64,000 bases of DNA. It comes from Spirosoma panaciterrae DSM 21099. GTDB taxonomy: Bacteria; Bacteroidota; Bacteroidia; Cytophagales; Spirosomataceae. This document shows, in pieces, positions 34,470 to 43,903 of the stretch. Positions within the stretch are counted from its first letter, which is position 1; every line of letters starts with the position of its first letter. The notes below the pieces were generated by a model. It ran no database searches, had not been told where the DNA came from, and saw nothing but the letters and a program-made list of their open reading frames with translations. The stretch covers positions 232,823 to 296,822 of the forward strand of contig NZ_KB893228.1 in assembly GCF_000374025.1 (NCBI RefSeq), given 5' to 3'. A program made the position numbers and the translations under genes.

Positions 34470-35936
34470 CTACTTATCCCAAAAAATAATCCCCGTTCGG
34501 GTAATCCAGGCATGGGTTGTCGATTCATACCGATCGATCTGGTCGCCACCGCCATTGAGTCGTGGGTCATTTTCCGCTTTCATCCAACGCTCCAGTCGAC
34601 CCTGTAAATCTTTTTTTATGCTGCTGAGGCTGGCATCAGCAGCCCGATTATTGATATTGTAGGGATCATCTTTAAGTACGTACAACTCTTCGGCAGGCCG
34701 TTTGGCAAACCCCAGGGCAAACAACGATTGTACGGCCGCATCGTTCCGATGATCCATCATGTACACCTTGGTAGGGCCACCATCCACATCGCCATAAATG
34801 GAGGGTGTATTAGGAATGGTTTCGTCACCAGCAGGCATACGGTCGGGTCGAAAATTCCGAATATATAAGTAGTCAGCGGTTCGGATGGCCCGCATCGGGT
34901 AGCCCGCACCAGAGTCCATTTCGGCCCGGCACAGGCAGTGCCGCTCGCGTTCCAGAAATACTTCCGATCGGTGGGTAGTAGTTTTTCCCGCCAGCACTGG
35001 AACAAGGCTCATCCCATCTATTTCGGGCCGTTCCTTCACGCCAACCCAATCCAGAAACGTAGGCATCAGGTCAATCAGGTTCACGAACGAATCGTTCTGT
35101 TTGGGCTGCGTTTCGTTGGCCGAAAATCGGCTAATCAATAGGGGCACGCGGGTACCATAATCGTACAGATTCGCTTTGGCGTGCGGAAAGGGCATTCCAT
35201 TATCAGAGGCAACCACAATGATGGTATTAGCCAGTTTGCCCGATGATTCCAGTTTGGTCAGTAAATCACCAATTTCACGGTCGAGTCGTTCCACTTCCGA
35301 CAGATAATCGGCCACATCGCCCCTGATCTCCGGCACGTCGGGCAGAAACTTGGGCAAATGGATTTTCTGCGGGTCAATCCCCCCTTTTTTCCCATTTCCC
35401 AAATCGAACGGACGGTGGGGGTCATTGGTCCCGAACCAGAAAAAGAACGGCTGATCGGCTGGCAACTGATCGATAAATGGGCCAAATCCCAGCTTGGCCG
35501 AGTCGCCCGCCGGGTTCTGTCTGTACCCCATCTTCAGAAAGTCGCCTGGAGCCCACCCTTTCCGGTCAAAAGCAACCGCATACCCTTCTTTTTTCAGGAG
35601 CTGCACATACGTTGGCACCTGGTAGTCAAGTCGACCACACAGATTGACACCTTCGCCCAGGTTATGTGGGTAACGACCTGTTAGCATAGCCGCCCGCGAT
35701 GGTGTACAGGATGGTGAGGCACAATAGGCATTGGTGAATACCGTTCCATGCTGAGCCAGCTTATCCAGATTTGGTGTTTTAAGGCTATGATCCCCGTACA
35801 GGCTGGCATACGGATAGCTCCAGTCGTCGGCCAGAATAAACAGGATGTTGGGGCGAGCTGGCTTATCTTGTTTACAGGCCGATACACCGAGAGCGATGAT
35901 TGCTAAACAACCGATCAGGTAATGGAATATCTTCAT
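34470..35936 (-). CDS. Sulfatase, lipoprotein
   Basis: A 488-residue type I sulfatase that should cleave sulfate esters, probably on glycans. Lipobox GVSAC (Cys21) anchors it to a membrane. Metal residues D37-D38 lie in FILADDWSYPYAS, and the formylglycine motif C77-TPSR81 in ASPSCTPSRAAMLTGRYPHN is complete (motif CxPSR plus TGR). HDGxGP-type late motif appears as VASDNGMPFPHAK. A maturase for the Cys is not in the window. A PQQ dehydrogenase gene lies upstream on the same strand with a hairpin between, so they are probably separate units. A second, unlinked sulfatase occurs at 58271-59695. Confidence 0.93.
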   Translation of the reverse strand: MKIFHYLIGCLAIIALGVSACKQDKPARPNILFILADDWSYPYASLYGDHSLKTPNLDKLAQHGTVFTNAYCASPSCTPSRAAMLTGRYPHNLGEGVNLCGRLDYQVPTYVQLLKKEGYAVAFDRKGWAPGDFLKMGYRQNPAGDSAKLGFGPFIDQLPADQPFFFWFGTNDPHRPFDLGNGKKGGIDPQKIHLPKFLPDVPEIRGDVADYLSEVERLDREIGDLLTKLESSGKLANTIIVVASDNGMPFPHAKANLYDYGTRVPLLISRFSANETQPKQNDSFVNLIDLMPTFLDWVGVKERPEIDGMSLVPVLAGKTTTHRSEVFLERERHCLCRAEMDSGAGYPMRAIRTADYLYIRNFRPDRMPAGDETIPNTPSIYGDVDGGPTKVYMMDHRNDAAVQSLFALGFAKRPAEELYVLKDDPYNINNRAADASLSSIKKDLQGRLERWMKAENDPRLNGGGDQIDRYESTTHAWITRTGIIFWDK

Positions 35937-36013
35937 AGAGAAAGGTAATTTCCCTAAAAATAGCCGAAAACACGCTCCATTGAACGAACAGGCTCTTAAA
36001 TTCAGCCAGTAAG

Positions 36014-36048
36014 ATACCGATCAACCTACGAAGTCTGCTGATCGGTAT
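36014..36048 (-). terminator. Probable terminator of the PQQ dehydrogenase gene
   Basis: A perfect 10-bp stem ATACCGATCA/TGATCGGTAT (36014-36023 with 36039-36048) lies 29 bases past the stop codon on the minus strand. Confidence 0.65.
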
Positions 36049-36076
36049 TAACCTCAAGAATCCGTATTCTATTCGA

Positions 36077-37930
36077 CTATTTCTCTACATTAAAAGCCAA
36101 TAGCACGTTTCCGGGCATTTCACCAAACTGGCCGTAGCCTGAGTTGACAAAGAGCATGCCATCGGCTACAACGGGGGCCGCGCCGTCGAGCGAGCCACCT
36201 TTACCCTCTACCCCATTGACCGTCTGGTAACCATGCGCGGTGTCGTAATCCCATAAAATCCTGCCATCGGCGGTTGAATAGGCCCGGATATGCCCATCCA
36301 GCGCTCCGGCAAACACCACGCCCGGAATCACTGTAGGAGCTGCCGAATTCGCTTCAAGGCAACCCGCTTTCCCGTCGCAGGATGGTGCGGCTGCTTTCCA
36401 GATAAGGTTACCTTCGGCGACATCGAGCGCAAAGATTCCGGGAGCAGGCTTTACCAATGTATCGACCTTAGGATTGATCCCGTATTTATTATCCGCGTTG
36501 GCAGCATAAACCCGTTTGCCATCAGTTGCCATGCCCCAGTGAATCCCCCCGAGTGCTCCTCCCCGACCAATACGGGTTTGCCAGATCACTTTACCTGTTT
36601 CGGGCAATAAACCATACACAAAACCCGCTTTTTGCCCCACCACCAGCAAATCGCTGCCCGATGGTTGGCTGACCAGGATAGGCGCCATACCAAAATCGAA
36701 GTCGGGGCCAATTTTTTCGGGACAGTTCGGATTGCCCGGACAAGCCAGATTCCAGGTATCACCCTGCGTTGCCTGGAATGTCCAGACGACTTTCCCGGTT
36801 TTCAGATTCAGCGCCTGAATGGCATCGCTGGTCGTTGTAGCTGGCGCGGTATAATTTTCGCCAGTCCCGAAATAAAGTAATCCCCGCTTCGCATCAACGG
36901 TTGGACTACACCAGACAATAGCCCCGGATGGGCCATAAAACGGCGCTCCGTTTTTCTTTTTGCCAATTTCCTTCGCGGGTTCGGAAATAACCCGGTGCCG
37001 CCAGACAATTTTTCCCGAACGAGCATCCAACGCGACAATCTCACCCGACGATGAACAGCAGGGGTACGTAGGGTCTAACACCGAAGCCACTTCAATGGAG
37101 GTGATGGGTACGTAAACTCTATTGGCGTACACCGCCACTGAGCCTGTATTGCCCGACTGCGGATGTTCGCCCGCTTTACTCTCCCAGATCAGCTTACCCG
37201 TTTTCACATCAAGGGCATACACATTGGTGTTGTTATCACAGAAAAAAGCCTGGATGGTTTTGCCCGTTTGCACCACCGATACGGCTCCTCGAACCGCGCT
37301 TTTTGCCAGAAATCGCCAGCCTATTTTACCTGTATGCTTATTCAAACAATAGACCTCGCCAAACTGACTGCCCATAATCAACCAATCGCCGACAATGGCA
37401 GGTTTACTACGCACCTGATTGGCTTCTGGGAATGCAAACGCCCATTTGAGTTTCAGTTTACCAACGCTTTCGGCCGTTATACCTGCCTGCTCGGCAGATC
37501 GGTAGCCCGTTCCTTCCAGATTACCGCCCCAACCCGAATGATGCACCAAACCTTTGGCATTGGCAGGTATGGAAAAAGCCGTATAGGATTCCTGCGGAAT
37601 CGTTGTCTCCTTGATGGCCTTACCCGTTAGCCAATGCGCTACGGCTTTTCGCTGCTCGTCGGTCAGGTCTTTAGCCTGCACACGCATTTTGCCTGTTTCC
37701 AGGGCCGCAACAATGGCTCGTGGAGGCATTTGCGCCAATACCAGATAGCCCGGTGCGCCAACACCCGCATCGGCCTTATGGCAGCTATTGCAGGTAGCCA
37801 TGTACACTTTTTGCCCTTCGGCAAGAATCGTTGCAAGCGGTTTCTGGCTATATACTGGCGAAAAAATAAGGAGAAACAATACCAGCGTGGCTGAGCCTCG
37901 CAGCCACCCAGTCTGACAGAACGTTTTCAT
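36077..37930 (-). CDS. PQQ-dependent dehydrogenase with N-terminal cytochrome c
   Basis: A 617-residue periplasmic quinohaemoprotein. After a signal peptide (cleavage near VYSQ) comes a small cytochrome c domain with haem site C47-NSC50-H51 and a likely Met ligand in LAQMPPR. Then follows an eight-bladed PQQ propeller with repeated W-type blades (KLKWAFAFPE, GKIGWRFLAK, GKLIWESKAG, GKIVWRHRV, GKVVWTFQA, GKVIWQTRIG, GNLIWKAAA, GRILWDYDT). The vicinal Cys pair in YPCCSSSGE and the order haem-then-PQQ recall polyvinyl-alcohol dehydrogenase rather than methanol dehydrogenase, where the haem is C-terminal. Substrate is likely an alcohol or polyol; which one is not known. The enzyme would pass electrons to a periplasmic cytochrome. 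Confidence 0.88.
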   Translation of the reverse strand: MKTFCQTGWLRGSATLVLFLLIFSPVYSQKPLATILAEGQKVYMATCNSCHKADAGVGAPGYLVLAQMPPRAIVAALETGKMRVQAKDLTDEQRKAVAHWLTGKAIKETTIPQESYTAFSIPANAKGLVHHSGWGGNLEGTGYRSAEQAGITAESVGKLKLKWAFAFPEANQVRSKPAIVGDWLIMGSQFGEVYCLNKHTGKIGWRFLAKSAVRGAVSVVQTGKTIQAFFCDNNTNVYALDVKTGKLIWESKAGEHPQSGNTGSVAVYANRVYVPITSIEVASVLDPTYPCCSSSGEIVALDARSGKIVWRHRVISEPAKEIGKKKNGAPFYGPSGAIVWCSPTVDAKRGLLYFGTGENYTAPATTTSDAIQALNLKTGKVVWTFQATQGDTWNLACPGNPNCPEKIGPDFDFGMAPILVSQPSGSDLLVVGQKAGFVYGLLPETGKVIWQTRIGRGGALGGIHWGMATDGKRVYAANADNKYGINPKVDTLVKPAPGIFALDVAEGNLIWKAAAPSCDGKAGCLEANSAAPTVIPGVVFAGALDGHIRAYSTADGRILWDYDTAHGYQTVNGVEGKGGSLDGAAPVVADGMLFVNSGYGQFGEMPGNVLLAFNVEK

Positions 37931-38093
37931 CGGGCAAGGTTAGTTTAGTTAGTTACGAAGGCGATTTTGCCAACGAACTCAAATAGGCAATCAGCCTAAT
38001 CGAATCAAAATTAGGCAGTTGCTACCAGGCCCATCAATTTTTATGATGAATCTACATTACACAGGTGTGAAGGCCGGATTATGGCGGACGAAC

Positions 38094-38161
38094 TTAACGA
38101 ACCGCGAGGACGCGAAGGGGCAAAGATCGATAAAGACTATCCTTCGCGTCCTCGCAGTTAA
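38094..38161 (-). terminator. Hairpin after the sugar transporter gene
   Basis: A perfect 15-bp core GCGAGGACGCGAAGG (38104-38118 with 38141-38155), extended by TTAAC/GTTAA, lies 17 bases past the transporter stop. The 247-bp gap it sits in has no other visible feature. Confidence 0.75.
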
Positions 38162-38177
38162 ATGTAAGGAGACCGGC

Positions 38178-39170
38178 TTACTTCGCCGAGATGATCAGAG
38201 CCAACCCCAACACGTAGCATAACCCCATCAGCATCAGGTATCGATTGGAGGTTGACGGAGCGCCCCGAAATTCATGCCAGATGAATACGCCCCAGAGCAC
38301 GGCAATAATGGTAGCACCCTGGCCCAAGCCGTAACTGATGGCATACCCGGCTGCCCCCGAAGCCAGCAGACTCGATGCCATGCCCAGGCACCAGACCATA
38401 CCCCCTAAAACCCCTATCTGATGATTCCGCCGGCTTACATCGCTGTACAGAATCTCCCCATCGGCCGGTTTACTGGCAAATCGACGCAGGACGGGCAGAA
38501 AAATGGGCGTGCTGACAACAACGCCAACGGCAAACAGAACCAAAGCGGTATAGGGGGTGAGTAAGCCGGGCGACGGAGCGGTAAAATCGACCGTCATGGA
38601 TTTGGCCACAAAATAGAAGAAGAAACTCATCAGAAACCCACCCACAAGCGAGCTAATCAACCCCTGGGTACTGACTGCAGTATCGGTACTTCCCTTCGAG
38701 CGGTAAGCCAGCGCACTAAACACTACTGCCAGAAATATGGAGAATACGCCACCCGACAACAACCCTACGTTCCCAACCGGGGATGAAATATAATTGACTA
38801 CTACACCCAGAATAAGCGCCAGACCAATGCCGACGGGCATGGCGACCGACAAACCTGCCAGTTCAATACCGACAACAATCAGGATGTTCGCGATATTGAA
38901 CACAAACCCACCAATCAGGGCATAAATCAGGTTCTGGGTATCGCCCTGTTTTAGATCGGTAATGAACGAACGTCCTGCTTCTCCAAAACTGCCAAACGTA
39001 AAAGCCAGCAGCAGACTGAGCAGTAAAATGCCATAGGTATAGTCGCGGTAGAAGATGGTGGTAGGTACAGACTGGGTCGTAAGCTTCTGCGTATTAGCCC
39101 AGGACCCCCAGCAAAGCATTGTTACAAAACAAACAACAACAGCTAATGGGTAATGAGTAATGATGAACAT
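38178..39170 (-). CDS. GRP/RhaT-type sugar transporter, 10 membrane segments
   Basis: A 330-residue inner-membrane protein of the drug/metabolite transporter superfamily, closest by eye to the GRP glucose/ribose porter and RhaT rhamnose symporter group. Ten hydrophobic segments can be counted. Typical stretches are VTMLCWGSWANTQKL at the first helix, the glycine-rich GGFVFNIANILIVVGIELAG and the repeat of this half in LGGMVWCLGMASSLLASGAAG. The last helix ends LGLALIISAK. It is divergent from a small YdcZ-type transporter gene. The likely role is proton- or ion-coupled sugar uptake; substrate is not shown by sequence. Confidence 0.87.
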   Translation of the reverse strand: MFIITHYPLAVVVCFVTMLCWGSWANTQKLTTQSVPTTIFYRDYTYGILLLSLLLAFTFGSFGEAGRSFITDLKQGDTQNLIYALIGGFVFNIANILIVVGIELAGLSVAMPVGIGLALILGVVVNYISSPVGNVGLLSGGVFSIFLAVVFSALAYRSKGSTDTAVSTQGLISSLVGGFLMSFFFYFVAKSMTVDFTAPSPGLLTPYTALVLFAVGVVVSTPIFLPVLRRFASKPADGEILYSDVSRRNHQIGVLGGMVWCLGMASSLLASGAAGYAISYGLGQGATIIAVLWGVFIWHEFRGAPSTSNRYLMLMGLCYVLGLALIISAK

Positions 39171-39289
39171 TGAGCGAAGGCTGTTTAGGTAAGGAACGGT
39201 GAAGCAAGCTACAAAAGATACTATTCACTTCAAAACGTTCACTCCAACGAAAAAATTTGTAACCACTAACGGGACGGTTGCCCATTGGC

Positions 39290-39297
39290 TACCTTTG
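39290..39297 (+). promoter_or_regulatory. Candidate -7 element for the YdcZ-like gene (TACCTTTG)
   Basis: TACCTTTG fits TAnnTTTG and ends 4 bases before the ATG, so the transcript would be almost leaderless. A TTTG upstream at 39256 is about 10 bases too far for the usual spacing. Confidence 0.3.
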
Positions 39298-39301
39298 TAT
39301 C

Positions 39302-39745
39302 ATGAATTACATCTATCTGGTTTTTGCATTTATCGTTGGCCTGGCCATCACCGTTCAGGCAGGGGTTAATGCCAATTTACGGCAGGCAATGGCCAACCCA
39401 ATTCTGGCAGCGGTCATCTCATTTGGTTCAGGCCTTATTGCCCTGGTATTGATGTTTTTGTCGACGGGTGGCGTTGTTCCTCCCCTTGATACCATCCGTC
39501 AGGTTAGCTGGTGGAAATGGACGGGCGGGGTTATGGGTGCCATCTACATGATTACCGTTATTGTCAGCGTACAAAAAATTGGGACAGCCAACATGGTTAG
39601 CTTAAGCGTGGCGGGTCAGTTAACAGCCGCCCTTATCCTGGATCATTATGGCCTGATGGGCTTCGCTCACCACCCTGCCAATGCCTGGCGGCTGCTCGGT
39701 ATTATCCTGATCGTAGGCGGAGTATTGCTGGTTGTAAAAAACTAA
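39302..39745 (+). CDS. YdcZ/DUF606 family small membrane transporter
   Basis: A 147-residue protein with four to five membrane helices, of the DUF606 (YdcZ) family within the drug/metabolite transporter clan. Characteristic parts are FAFIVGLAITVQAGVNANLRQAM at the first helix and loop, PILAAVISFGSGLIAL, and ANMVSLSVAGQLTAALILDHYGLMGF. Such short proteins probably work as dimers. Start at 39302 is the first Met before the helix; an upstream extension of 8 codons is unlikely. Substrate unknown. Confidence 0.88.
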   Translation: MNYIYLVFAFIVGLAITVQAGVNANLRQAMANPILAAVISFGSGLIALVLMFLSTGGVVPPLDTIRQVSWWKWTGGVMGAIYMITVIVSVQKIGTANMVSLSVAGQLTAALILDHYGLMGFAHHPANAWRLLGIILIVGGVLLVVKN

Positions 39746-39808
39746 GTCTGGCGTTTGTAGTTCGTAGTTCAAGGTTTAACAGAACAAACCAACATTCCAT
39801 TTCAGACT

Positions 39809-40435
39809 ATGATCAACTACCGCTTCTACCCGTCGTTACTAAATGTGTTTTCCCGCTATGTGCGTGGCGGTAACCTTTCGGCTCAGGAATTGATCGACGC
39901 CATCAACCGGGTACCCACACCAACCACAGCCGCTCAGGAACGGGGCGTTTCGTTTGAAGAAGCCGTAGTGAAAGGTACCGACGAAGAGCGATTCGACCCG
40001 GAGCTTCTCAAAAAAGTGCGGAAACTACTTCCTCGACCTATTGTCGATGCGCAGGTATATTGCCAGTGGCAAATCGAGGATGTGTTATTTTACGGCTACG
40101 TTGACCTGATCGGCAAATTCAAAGCGGTTGACTTGAAAACCACATCTTCCTATCAGCCGGGTCGGTACGTACACAACCATCAGAACCTATACCTCCACGC
40201 GCTCAAAGGCAAAGGCATTAAACTGATGGAATATGTGATTGCGGCTTTTGAACCCAATGGGCGGGCAGAAGTTCATGTCGAAAGCTATGCATTAACCCAC
40301 CCCATTGATAAACAGTTGGAAGAAATTCGGTTGTTTAAGGCCTTTCTGGAAGAACACCGCCCGCTAATCACCGACCCGAAGATATTTGTCGCTCCCGGCG
40401 AAGAGCCTAGTGCCCGACGACGGCCGCTTTCCTAA
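39809..40435 (+). CDS. RecB-like PD-(D/E)XK nuclease-fold protein
   Basis: A 208-residue cytoplasmic protein. The core motifs of a RecB/Cas4-type nuclease fold can be seen in order: an early acidic helix (ERGVSFEEAV, E50/E51), then D99 in YGYVDLIGKF, D108-x-K110 in AVDLKTTSSY, and a QxxY-type motif in NHQNLYLHALKGK (Q125, Y128). These are spaced as in the family and all probable catalytic residues are kept. There is no helicase domain or Cys cluster, so it is not a Cas4 or AddB. Its role is unknown; it may repair or process DNA. It is not part of a recognisable defence locus: the neighbours are transporters. Confidence 0.7.
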   Translation: MINYRFYPSLLNVFSRYVRGGNLSAQELIDAINRVPTPTTAAQERGVSFEEAVVKGTDEERFDPELLKKVRKLLPRPIVDAQVYCQWQIEDVLFYGYVDLIGKFKAVDLKTTSSYQPGRYVHNHQNLYLHALKGKGIKLMEYVIAAFEPNGRAEVHVESYALTHPIDKQLEEIRLFKAFLEEHRPLITDPKIFVAPGEEPSARRRPLS

Positions 40436-40513
40436 CGCTTATTTTTTGCAGCGTATCTTTCCACTAGCTCAATAACAAATTCCCTCAGCCGCTGATTCGT
40501 CGTAACTTGCGGT

Positions 40514-41800
40514 ATGCTTCAGCGGACGCTTCATCTATATCAACGGGCCTATCAGGGCCTATCGCCATCGGTCTGGCTGCTGGCGATCGTCATGCTGATC
40601 AACCGTTGTGGCACCATGGTGCTGCCTTTCATGACCCTTTACCTGACCCAGCATTTGCATTTCTCCGTCACCGACGCGGGTATAATTATGGCGCTGTTTG
40701 GCGCAGGTGCTTTTATTGGTACGTTCATCGGTGGGCGGCTGACGGATCGGTTTGGGTTTTATTACATCCAGCTTTTCAGCCTGATGTTTGGGGGCTTCGC
40801 TCTCATCGGCCTTCAGTTCGTCACCAACTTCTACCTGCTTTGTGGGAGTATCTTTGCCTTTACGCTGTTCGGTGATTCGTTCCGACCTGCCAACCAGGCT
40901 GCCATTGCCCACTACTCCGACCCAGAAACCCGAACACGAGCCTTTTCGCTGAATCGTCTGGCAATCAATCTGGGCTGGGCGGTTGGGGGCGCGTTGGGCG
41001 GTTGGCTGGCGAGTATCGATTATAGCCTACTGTTTTGGGTCGACGGCATTACCTGCCTGATAGCCAGTATTGTTCTCTGGATCTTTTTATCCGTTCCGAA
41101 TCGTACGAATGCGCAGACCGTGCCATCGGCAACACCCAGCTTAGTAGCTCCGCTGGTCACCGCCCAGAGTCCTTATCGGGATAGGCTGTTCATCGGGTTC
41201 GTGGTCTGTGCTGCCTTGTATCTGATGGTCTTTATGCAGTTGTTTTCGATAGTGCCGCTGTTCTTTAAAGAAGTCCTTGGATTGAACGAGCAACTGATTG
41301 GCAGGCTGATGGCCCTGAATGGTGTTTTGATTGTGTTGTTTGAAATGGCGCTGGTGTATGGTCTGGAACAACAAAACCACCCGAAAACCACGCTGATTAT
41401 TATGGGTAGTATTCTAACTGCTTTAGCCTATCTGGCGCTGGCTTTACCAACTAGTGCCTTCTTCTCCGAGATACAAATTGCGTTGATTTTTATCCTGTTT
41501 GCTACGCTGGGTGAAATGTTGTCTATTCCATTCTTACAATCATTCACCGTAGAACGATCCAATCCGGCAACGCGCGGCCAATACCTGGCGTTGTACGGGA
41601 TGGGAGCCTCGTTTGCTCAGACAACCGCGCCGATTTTTGGCTCTTTTATGGTTGCGCAGGCTGGCTTTTCAGTGCATTGGCCAATGGCCGCTAGCCTTAT
41701 TCTGGTGTCGTCCTGTGGCTTTTTGTGGCTTGGGAAGGCGTTAAAACAGAAAGAAGCACAGGAACTTTTGATGGAGCAAAGCTCTGAATCATCTTCTTAG
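40514..41800 (+). CDS. MFS transporter, drug-efflux type
   Basis: A 428-residue protein with 12 membrane segments. Motif A appears as GGRLTDRFGFYYIQ between helices 2 and 3, and the first helix region carries MLINRCGTMVLPFMTLYL, common in bacterial multidrug/peptide MFS proteins of the MdtH/YajR type. The cytoplasmic central loop spans about residues 190-215. Substrate is not predictable. The stop lies 42 bases before the octamer repeat that precedes argH. Confidence 0.87.
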   Translation: MLQRTLHLYQRAYQGLSPSVWLLAIVMLINRCGTMVLPFMTLYLTQHLHFSVTDAGIIMALFGAGAFIGTFIGGRLTDRFGFYYIQLFSLMFGGFALIGLQFVTNFYLLCGSIFAFTLFGDSFRPANQAAIAHYSDPETRTRAFSLNRLAINLGWAVGGALGGWLASIDYSLLFWVDGITCLIASIVLWIFLSVPNRTNAQTVPSATPSLVAPLVTAQSPYRDRLFIGFVVCAALYLMVFMQLFSIVPLFFKEVLGLNEQLIGRLMALNGVLIVLFEMALVYGLEQQNHPKTTLIIMGSILTALAYLALALPTSAFFSEIQIALIFILFATLGEMLSIPFLQSFTVERSNPATRGQYLALYGMGASFAQTTAPIFGSFMVAQAGFSVHWPMAASLILVSSCGFLWLGKALKQKEAQELLMEQSSESSS

Positions 41801-41841
41801 AATTGCCCTCCCAACTTTCTTTACGACCTTTGCAAAAAATT

Positions 41842-41916
41842 AAAGAGTGAAAGAGTGAATGAGCGAAAGAGCGTGTCAGCTTGCTCACTCTTTCACTCAT
41901 TCACTCTTTCGCTCTT
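41842..41916. repeat. GAGYGAAW-type hairpin directly upstream of argH
   Basis: Arms of about 31 bp (41842 onward with the run ending 41916) pair along their whole length; the only differences are C/T changes that form G-U pairs in RNA. It is made of GAGTGAAA, GAGTGAAT and GAGCGAAA units. It ends 6 bases before the TTG start of argH, so it may act on translation as well as ending the MFS transcript. Confidence 0.82.
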
Positions 41917-41922
41917 CACACG

Positions 41923-43257
41923 TTGAAACTCTGGCAAAAAGAAGGCGTTACTACCGCCGAACAAATAGAACGCTTTACCGTCGGGCGCGACCGGGAGATG
42001 GACCTCTACCTGGCCCCTTTCGATGTGCTGGGCAACCTCGCCCATGCGCAGATGCTCGAAACCATTAACCTGCTTACTCAGGACGAGCTCAATCAGCTAA
42101 AGACTGAGTTAAAAACTATTTACAGACAAATTGAGGCAGGGCAATTTGTGATCGAAGCCGGTATCGAAGATGTTCATTCGCAGGTCGAATTGATGCTGAC
42201 CCGTGTGCTGGGCGATGTAGGCAAGAAAATTCACTCAGGTCGCTCACGAAACGATCAGGTTTTGGTCGATCTGAAACTCTTCACCCGCGACCGGCTCTGG
42301 CAGGTGGCAGAAGCCGTCCAGCGGGTCTTTAATCGGCTTATCAGCCGTTCCGAACAGCATAAAGAAGATTTGTTACCGGGCTATACCCATCTTCAGATCG
42401 CCATGCCTTCGTCGTTTGGGCTTTGGTTTGGCGCTTATGCCGAAGCACTCTCCGACGATATGCTGACGCTGCAAACCGCTTATCGGCTTGCCAATCGGAA
42501 CCCCCTGGGTTCAGGGGCTGGTTATGGATCATCGTTTCCGCTCAACCGAACACTCACGACCGAGTTGTTAGGTTTCGAAGGTATGCACGTCAATGTAGTC
42601 TACGCGCAGATGAGTCGTGGCAAAACCGAACAAACAGCCCTTACGGCACTGGCCGCTATAGCGGCTACCCTATCCCGAATGGCCATGGATATTTGCCTGT
42701 ATAACAGCCAAAACTTCGGATTCCTGGTCTTGCCTGATGCCCTTACGACGGGCTCGAGCATTATGCCGCATAAGAAGAATCCCGATGTGGCTGAATTACT
42801 GCGCGCTAAAACCAATCGACTGAAGGCTTTACCGATGGAAGTAACCCTGGTGATGAGCAATTTGCCCTCAGGCTACCACCGCGATATGCAACTGCTGAAA
42901 GAAATTCTGATGCCCGCCTTCGACGAAATTCTGGACTGTCTGGACATCACCGATTTCATGCTCGAACACCTACAGGTAAAGCCCAATCTGCTGGACGATC
43001 CAAAATACGATCTACTATTTAGTGTCGAGCGGGTCAATGAACTGGTGCTACAAGGCGTTCCCTTCCGCGAAGCCTACCGAACGGTCGGGAAAGAAATTGC
43101 CGAGCATACCTATGTTCCACCCCGTGTGCTCCATCATACCCACGAGGGCAGTATTGGCAATCTTGGCAACGATCTCATTGTTAACCAAATGAAGCAAACT
43201 TTAGCTGGCTTCGGTGCAGCCACCGTACAGGAAGCCATAATACGGTTACTTTCCTAA
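41923..43257 (+). CDS. argH: Argininosuccinate lyase (TTG start)
   Basis: Last enzyme of arginine synthesis, splitting argininosuccinate into arginine and fumarate. The 444 residues carry the fumarase/aspartase superfamily signature GSSIMPHKKNPD and the early motif KIHSGRSRNDQV, both intact. The family start is MKLWQK; here the sequence LKLWQKEGVTTAEQIERFTVGRDRE begins at a TTG (41923), which I take as the start. The further upstream frame runs through the octamer hairpin and encodes repeat-derived residues (LTLSLIHSF). The rest of the arginine pathway is not in the window. The following Uma2 gene is 35 bases downstream. Confidence 0.95.
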   Translation: MKLWQKEGVTTAEQIERFTVGRDREMDLYLAPFDVLGNLAHAQMLETINLLTQDELNQLKTELKTIYRQIEAGQFVIEAGIEDVHSQVELMLTRVLGDVGKKIHSGRSRNDQVLVDLKLFTRDRLWQVAEAVQRVFNRLISRSEQHKEDLLPGYTHLQIAMPSSFGLWFGAYAEALSDDMLTLQTAYRLANRNPLGSGAGYGSSFPLNRTLTTELLGFEGMHVNVVYAQMSRGKTEQTALTALAAIAATLSRMAMDICLYNSQNFGFLVLPDALTTGSSIMPHKKNPDVAELLRAKTNRLKALPMEVTLVMSNLPSGYHRDMQLLKEILMPAFDEILDCLDITDFMLEHLQVKPNLLDDPKYDLLFSVERVNELVLQGVPFREAYRTVGKEIAEHTYVPPRVLHHTHEGSIGNLGNDLIVNQMKQTLAGFGAATVQEAIIRLLS

Positions 43258-43292
43258 AAAAATAGTACCTTGCTCTAAACCAATTCATTCAA

Positions 43293-43895
43293 ATGATGCT
43301 GGCAACTCAGGGATCTACAGACGCTCCGTCCATTCCATCGTACTTAGTTTACGAGGTATTGAACGGCAGGCCCTTGTACTACCGGGGCTATAAAGAGGTG
43401 CTGGAAAACCATCTGAATCCTGAAAGTATTATGGGAAGCAGTGCTTTACAGTCCATTTTAGTATCGTTGATTTACGGTTATATTTTAAATAATCGGGACA
43501 AAAAGAAATATCTGCCGGTCACAAATGAAGCGGGTGTACATCTGGCCCTCACGGATAATTTGTCCTGCGATGTAGCTATTTTCGAAAAGGGTACGTTTGC
43601 CATCACAACAAAATACTTCGACGTAGCCCCTAAAATTGTGGTTGAAGTCGATGTCAAAATTGATTTGACTGAGTTCGATGGGATTGAATTCAACTATGTT
43701 GCCGAAAAGAATCAGCGTTTGTTCGATTTTGGCGTCGAACGGGTTTTGTGGGTTCTAAGCAAACACCGCCGGGTCATGATTGCGCAACCTAACCAGGACT
43801 GGATTTTTACGGACTGGAGCAACGATATACCTGTGATGGAAGGCTGTACGCTCAACGTTAAACGGCTACTGGACGAAGAGGATATTGACTATTAG
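43293..43895 (+). CDS. Uma2 family putative endonuclease
   Basis: A 200-residue protein of the Uma2 (DUF820) family, which has a PD-(D/E)XK nuclease fold and is often found in many copies in Bacteroidota and cyanobacteria. The core D and ExK are seen in LSCDVAIFEKG and KIVVEVDVKIDL (E, D and K spaced as EVDVK). The N-terminus YLVYEVLNGRPLYYRGYKEVL and the C-terminal ERVLWVLSKHRRVMIAQP are standard for the family. Cellular role is unknown. It is 35 bases after argH, so is probably read with it. A strong two-way hairpin follows. Confidence 0.87.
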   Translation: MMLATQGSTDAPSIPSYLVYEVLNGRPLYYRGYKEVLENHLNPESIMGSSALQSILVSLIYGYILNNRDKKKYLPVTNEAGVHLALTDNLSCDVAIFEKGTFAITTKYFDVAPKIVVEVDVKIDLTEFDGIEFNYVAEKNQRLFDFGVERVLWVLSKHRRVMIAQPNQDWIFTDWSNDIPVMEGCTLNVKRLLDEEDIDY

Positions 43896-43903
43896 TTTAT
43901 CGG

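Noticed and set aside
41842..41916. Octamer repeats considered as a CRISPR-like or tandem array
   Set aside because: Units are contiguous, only three or four per arm and arranged as an inverted repeat; there are no spacers and no cas genes.
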